Below, in pieces: positions 24,869-27,723 of a DNA stretch of 27,723 bases (position 1 is the stretch's first letter; each line of letters starts with the position of its first letter). The stretch covers positions 1-27,723 of the forward strand of contig DAIMNI010000026.1 in the NCBI GenBank assembly GCA_036720245.1, written 5' to 3'. This DNA comes from JAAZMA01 sp036720245. Its GTDB lineage: Bacteria; Bacillota; Clostridia; Tissierellales; Tepidimicrobiaceae. The translations under genes and the position numbers were made by a program. Under the pieces are notes generated by a model. The model saw nothing but the letters and a program-made list of their open reading frames with translations, did no database searches and was not told the origin of the DNA.

Positions 24869-25567
24869 ATGGCTAATATTTTAAGTATTGACTGGGATTA
24901 TTTTATACCCTTAAAAAAAGGATGGTCTGGATCCTATATTGAAAATAAAAGGAACAGATATGCTATTTGGTATCAAAGATATTTCGAGGCAAAGGAATAT
25001 GGAGAAGATTTAGAATCAAGTATAACAGTGGATAACAAACTTATGGAAAACTTTATAGAAACTCTTAGGCTCAAATTTAATATAGAAAAGGATGCAAAAC
25101 TATATGTATCAGATTCTCACAAAATGGCTTATTATATAGCAAAAGAATATAAATGCAAAAGCATCTACTCCTTCGATGCCCATACGGATCTCGGTTATGG
25201 GGGATTACCATCCCTTCAATTTGAAATAAACTGTGCCAATTGGCTAGGAAAGCTTATGAATGATTCTATTATAGAAACTGCATATATTATTTTAAGTCCT
25301 TTTTCCTTTGAAAATAGCAGACTATTTAATGCTATTAATGATAAATTTGATATAAAATATATAGTTGCGAATGAAATATGCGATTTACCTAATATCTCTC
25401 TTATTCACATAGCCCGTTCTGGAGCTTGGACACCACCATGGCTAGATCACAATTTTTTTGAACTTATAGATAGATTTGATAGACCCTATAATGTATTAGA
25501 TCTTAAACATAGATACTGGAATCCTAAGAATATCTCATTGGCTGATATACTTGATATGAGAATATAA
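24869..25567 (+). CDS. Arginase-fold-like protein (UPF0489-like), function unknown
   Basis: 232 residues, ATG behind AAAGGAGA. Conserved-looking segments are ILSIDWDYF at about 4-12 and IYSFDAHTDLGYGG at about 99-112. The latter, with Asp103, His105 and Asp107, resembles the metal-binding DAHxD of arginase/agmatinase/deacetylase folds. The rest (HIARSGAWTPPWLDHN) is a third conserved patch. It is shorter than true ureohydrolases and lacks their full set of motifs, so I do not predict arginase activity. It has its own promoter and stands alone between the aldehyde oxidoreductase cluster and the CRISPR array. Confidence 0.7.
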   Translation: MANILSIDWDYFIPLKKGWSGSYIENKRNRYAIWYQRYFEAKEYGEDLESSITVDNKLMENFIETLRLKFNIEKDAKLYVSDSHKMAYYIAKEYKCKSIYSFDAHTDLGYGGLPSLQFEINCANWLGKLMNDSIIETAYIILSPFSFENSRLFNAINDKFDIKYIVANEICDLPNISLIHIARSGAWTPPWLDHNFFELIDRFDRPYNVLDLKHRYWNPKNISLADILDMRI

Positions 25568-25589
25568 TATAGATTTTTTAGAAAAAGGA

Positions 25590-25627
25590 ATGGCAAGGGG
25601 ACGTTTTGTTTGCCATCCCCTTGCCAT
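25590..25627. terminator. Hairpin terminator at the distal end of the CRISPR array
   Basis: ATGGCAAGGGGA (25590-25601) pairs perfectly over 12 bp with TCCCCTTGCCAT (25616-25627) around a 14-nt loop. On the minus strand, the direction of the array transcript, it is followed by CCTTTTTCT. The right arm overlaps the first bases of the degenerate last repeat. It may also serve the arginase-like gene on the plus strand. Confidence 0.75.
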
Positions 25628-26120
25628 ATTAGCCTTTAATCCTTAGAGTACTAAAACACAAAAGAAGAAACCTCAAGCTAGATGGCACTTTTACAATAGC
25701 TTTAATCCTTAGAGTACTAAAACTACTGCTGTAGATAGTATTTTGTAGACATTCTTTTACAATAGCTTTAATCCTTAGAGTACTAAAACAATGCTCTAGT
25801 TGCTTCACCCATCATTCTACTTTTACAATAGCTTTAATCCTTAGAGTACTAAAACTATGATTTAAACCCATTTCAGCAAAATAAGCTTTTACAATAGCTT
25901 TAATCCTTAGAGTACTAAAACTGCTGCAATTTCATATCTTATTCCATATTTTCTTTTACAATAGCTTTAATCCTTAGAGTACTAAAACATCCTCTCATTA
26001 ACTCACCTCCCGAATTTCCTTTTACAATAGCTTTAATCCTTAGAGTACTAAAACAAACCATTTTCCCATAACTTTCTAACTGTTCTTTTACAATAGCTTT
26101 AATCCTTAGAGTACTAAAAC
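25622..26120 (-). CRISPR. Type II-A CRISPR array, 8 repeats and 7 spacers
   Basis: Seven exact 36-nt repeats lie at 25688, 25754, 25820, 25886, 25953, 26019 and 26085, with an eighth, worn repeat at 25622-25657. On the minus strand the repeat starts GTTTTAGTACTCTAAGG and ends TTGTAAAAG, the look of type II repeats. Spacers are 30 nt, except the fifth (25922-25952), which is 31. The degenerate copy keeps only 23 nt identical at the repeat's 5' side and marks the old end, so new spacers enter at 26120. This agrees with the cas genes to the right on the same strand. Confidence 0.98.
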
Positions 26121-26145
26121 CTCAAATACATTATAATACAAATAT
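26121..26145 (-). promoter_or_regulatory. Short CRISPR leader with ATTTGAG leader-anchoring site
   Basis: Only 25 nt separate the csn2 stop from the first repeat. On the minus strand the last bases before the repeat are ATTTGAG (26121-26127), the leader-anchoring site that directs Cas1-Cas2 integration in streptococcal type II-A loci. TATAAT (26130-26135) lies directly upstream and could be the -10 of the array promoter; its -35 would lie inside or near the end of csn2. Confidence 0.7.
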
Positions 26146-27189
26146 TTAATCATATCTAGTTAAAAAATTATATTCTAACTTTGATAAGCAATCCTTCTTA
26201 ACCCCTACTTTCCCCTCTTCTCCAGTTAATTCAAGGAAGATAGACATTATTATAGTTTCTTTTGTCGATAGATATTCTTTTGCTGGTGTATGGAAAGGGA
26301 GTAATTGAAGCAAAGAACTTAATACTTCTTGTTTTTCTGGGAAATTATTATCTGGATAATTTCTGCAAATAGATTCATAGGTAATCTCAAAATCACCAAA
26401 CTTTATTATATCCTCTTTACAAATATAAGTATTATTAAAAATCCTATAATCCACAAATACACCTTTTTCACAACTTGGAATTATCCATATTCCAAAATTG
26501 GAATATCGTTCTGTCAGAACAAATAATGCCTCAACCATTTTTTTATATTCCTTTAGCTCCATTTTAGAATCCAACCTATCAAGAACTACCCTGGTTTTTT
26601 TACCTTCCCCTAATATTAACCCTATTATATTTAAAAACAAATTTACAGCTTGGGAATCTGTTAATAGCCATAATGGAATTCTCTCATCATCTAAATTTAC
26701 AAAGTTAATATCTATAAAATTTTTCACAATGTTATCTAAATTTATATCATTAATTTCAGTTCTAATAAACATATCTGTAATTGATAGCCTTTCTTCTACA
26801 AGATTATCTATACATATAGAAAGTTCTACTAATGCCTTATCAATTTGTTCAATAGACTTGTTTATTAATATCCTATCATTTAATGATAAGATATATTTTA
26901 CTAATATGGAATTCTTCTTTATTGTAAGTTGATCTAAAATATCATCTATATCAGATAATCTTACTACTATAATGTCATTCTTTTTTAATACACTATCATT
27001 CTCTCTAACTTCTGGATAATATCCATTCATGGCTTCAATATCTAAGTCAGAAAACCTATACCCACTAAATATTTTGTAATATATATCTGATATGGTTCTA
27101 ATTAGATAATTGTTGTTTCCTATTATCTGAATTGCATTATCATCATTAAATTCAAATATTTTATGGCCTTTAAAATAAATCTCTTTCAT
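26146..27189 (-). CDS. csn2: Type II-A CRISPR adaptation protein Csn2 (long form)
   Basis: 347 residues. The position between cas2 and the array on the same strand, and the length, fit the long Csn2 variant of about 350 residues described from Streptococcus thermophilus. Motifs are weak, as usual in this family: an N-terminal alpha/beta region (IQIIGNNNYLIRTISDIYY), then DSVLKKNDIIVVRLSDIDD, a long acidic helical middle, and a C-terminal helical extension. Csn2 forms rings on DNA ends and is needed for spacer capture. The start ATG overlaps the cas2 stop (TAATG). Assignment rests on context and length more than on motifs. Confidence 0.82.
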   Translation of the reverse strand: MKEIYFKGHKIFEFNDDNAIQIIGNNNYLIRTISDIYYKIFSGYRFSDLDIEAMNGYYPEVRENDSVLKKNDIIVVRLSDIDDILDQLTIKKNSILVKYILSLNDRILINKSIEQIDKALVELSICIDNLVEERLSITDMFIRTEINDINLDNIVKNFIDINFVNLDDERIPLWLLTDSQAVNLFLNIIGLILGEGKKTRVVLDRLDSKMELKEYKKMVEALFVLTERYSNFGIWIIPSCEKGVFVDYRIFNNTYICKEDIIKFGDFEITYESICRNYPDNNFPEKQEVLSSLLQLLPFHTPAKEYLSTKETIIMSIFLELTGEEGKVGVKKDCLSKLEYNFLTRYD

Positions 27190-27512
27190 TATATTATCAC
27201 CAGGTTTTCAGACCCCAAAATCTTTTGTTTTTCTTTGTCATCACACACTATGTGTATCATATCTTCAAACTGCTTTTCTGTAATAGTCAATAATTGTATA
27301 TCCCCTTTTCGTGGAGCATTCTGTTTAATTCTATAATAGAATTTGTTAGCAAAACTCCTATTTGGGCAAGTCCTTATATAAACTGAATATTGGAGCATTT
27401 CGAAACCATTTTCTATTAAAAATTTCCGAAACCTCCTATAAGCTCTTCTTTCGTTATCAGTAGTAACAGGTAAATCAAATATACATATAACTCTCACAGC
27501 TACATACCTCAT
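27189..27512 (-). CDS. cas2: CRISPR-associated protein Cas2 (type II)
   Basis: 107 residues, typical of type II Cas2. The first beta strand is VRVICIFDLPV, with Asp13 at the usual metal-binding place, followed by RRAYRRFRKFLIENGFEMLQYSVYIR, the characteristic ferredoxin-like core. Cas2 dimerises and bridges two Cas1 dimers for spacer integration. Its ATG overlaps the TGA of the upstream frame (ATGA), the usual coupling with cas1, and csn2 begins on its stop. Confidence 0.93.
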   Translation of the reverse strand: MRYVAVRVICIFDLPVTTDNERRAYRRFRKFLIENGFEMLQYSVYIRTCPNRSFANKFYYRIKQNAPRKGDIQLLTITEKQFEDMIHIVCDDKEKQKILGSENLVII

Positions 27513-27688
27513 TTCTTTATCCCCTCAATTGTATTGATTTCCACATTTGAAACTTCCCTTTTATTTTCTATATCTGAATCTAGATAATCAAAACATTGTA
27601 ATACAAATTTATCTATTACTGTAGATATTTTCTGATACTGATTATCAAATCTTACCCTTAATGAAAGCATGTAAGTGGTAAAATAGAA
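27509..27688 (-). pseudogene. cas1: C-terminal part of cas1, frame closed upstream at 27689-27691
   Basis: The frame ending at TGA 27509-27511 encodes SLRVRFDNQYQKISTVIDKF and about 30 more residues. It resembles the last helix region of type II Cas1 and overlaps the cas2 start, as cas1 does in such operons. Going upstream the frame meets TGA at 27689-27691, only 59 codons in, although Cas1 is about 290 residues long. Either a frameshift or an insertion sequence cuts the gene here. The window ends 32 nt later, so the cause cannot be decided. Confidence 0.5.
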
Positions 27689-27723
27689 TCATGAGATTTA
27701 GGAAAATAAGAATCCTGAAAATT

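Noticed and set aside
24869..25567. Arginase or agmatinase assignment
   Set aside because: Only one DAHxD-like motif is present and the protein is too short; the enzyme activity is not supported.
25622..26120. CRISPR array transcribed on the plus strand
   Set aside because: The worn repeat and terminator lie at the left end, the leader-anchoring motif at the right end, and the cas genes read leftwards.
25562..27723. cas9 or tracrRNA within the window
   Set aside because: No anti-repeat matching the CRISPR repeat was noticed outside the array and no HNH/RuvC gene is present; both are expected beyond the right edge.

Overview
The window looks like a piece of the chromosome of a low-GC, strictly anaerobic, amino-acid-fermenting Firmicute (Clostridia/Tissierellia type). 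The grounds are AT-rich DNA, strong AGGAGG-type ribosome sites, a selenium-dependent D-proline reductase operon, in-frame UGA codons followed by hairpins (selenocysteine), and a type II-A CRISPR locus. This is inferred from gene content; no 16S gene is present.

Layout. 1-400: non-coding, with a bidirectional terminator and one copy of a GGGAC hairpin repeat. 406-5672 (minus): proline reductase operon in the order prdC, prdA, small protein, prdB (selenoprotein), prdF (proline racemase). Together these convert L-proline to D-proline and reduce it to 5-aminovalerate, with PrdC as the likely electron input. 5824-7062 (plus): a divergent amidohydrolase with its own promoter. A second GGGAC hairpin separates it from a convergent MATE exporter (7094-8464). 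8580-8864: fragment of an M24 (Xaa-Pro peptidase-like) gene. 8977-14489 (minus): a mannose-class PTS operon (EIIA, EIIB, EIIC, EIID) followed by a tyrosine phosphatase and a PRD-type regulator. 14768-15379 (plus): a dead transposase remnant.

15450-24554 (minus) is the most interesting part. It holds seven genes: a Mop-type molybdenum aldehyde oxidoreductase, a flavin/Fe-S 'dicluster' oxidoreductase with CCG domains, a small cysteine-rich protein, a SAM methyltransferase, a C-GCAxxG-C-C protein, a radical SAM protein, and a PaaK-like CoA ligase. The same set and order is known to me from Desulfovibrio vulgaris DVU_1553-DVU_1559 (recalled, not looked up) and has no established function. The radical SAM gene carries an in-frame UGA with a SECIS-like hairpin. 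It also has a 2-nt frame slip a few codons later, so as written it is broken.

24869-25567 (plus): an arginase-like gene behind a promoter with tandem 14-bp repeats. 25622-26120: CRISPR array of 8 repeats and 7 spacers, transcribed leftwards, with the ATTTGAG leader-anchoring motif next to the newest repeat. It is followed on the minus strand by csn2 (long form), cas2, and only the C-terminal part of cas1 in an open frame. Cas9 and tracrRNA would lie beyond the right edge.
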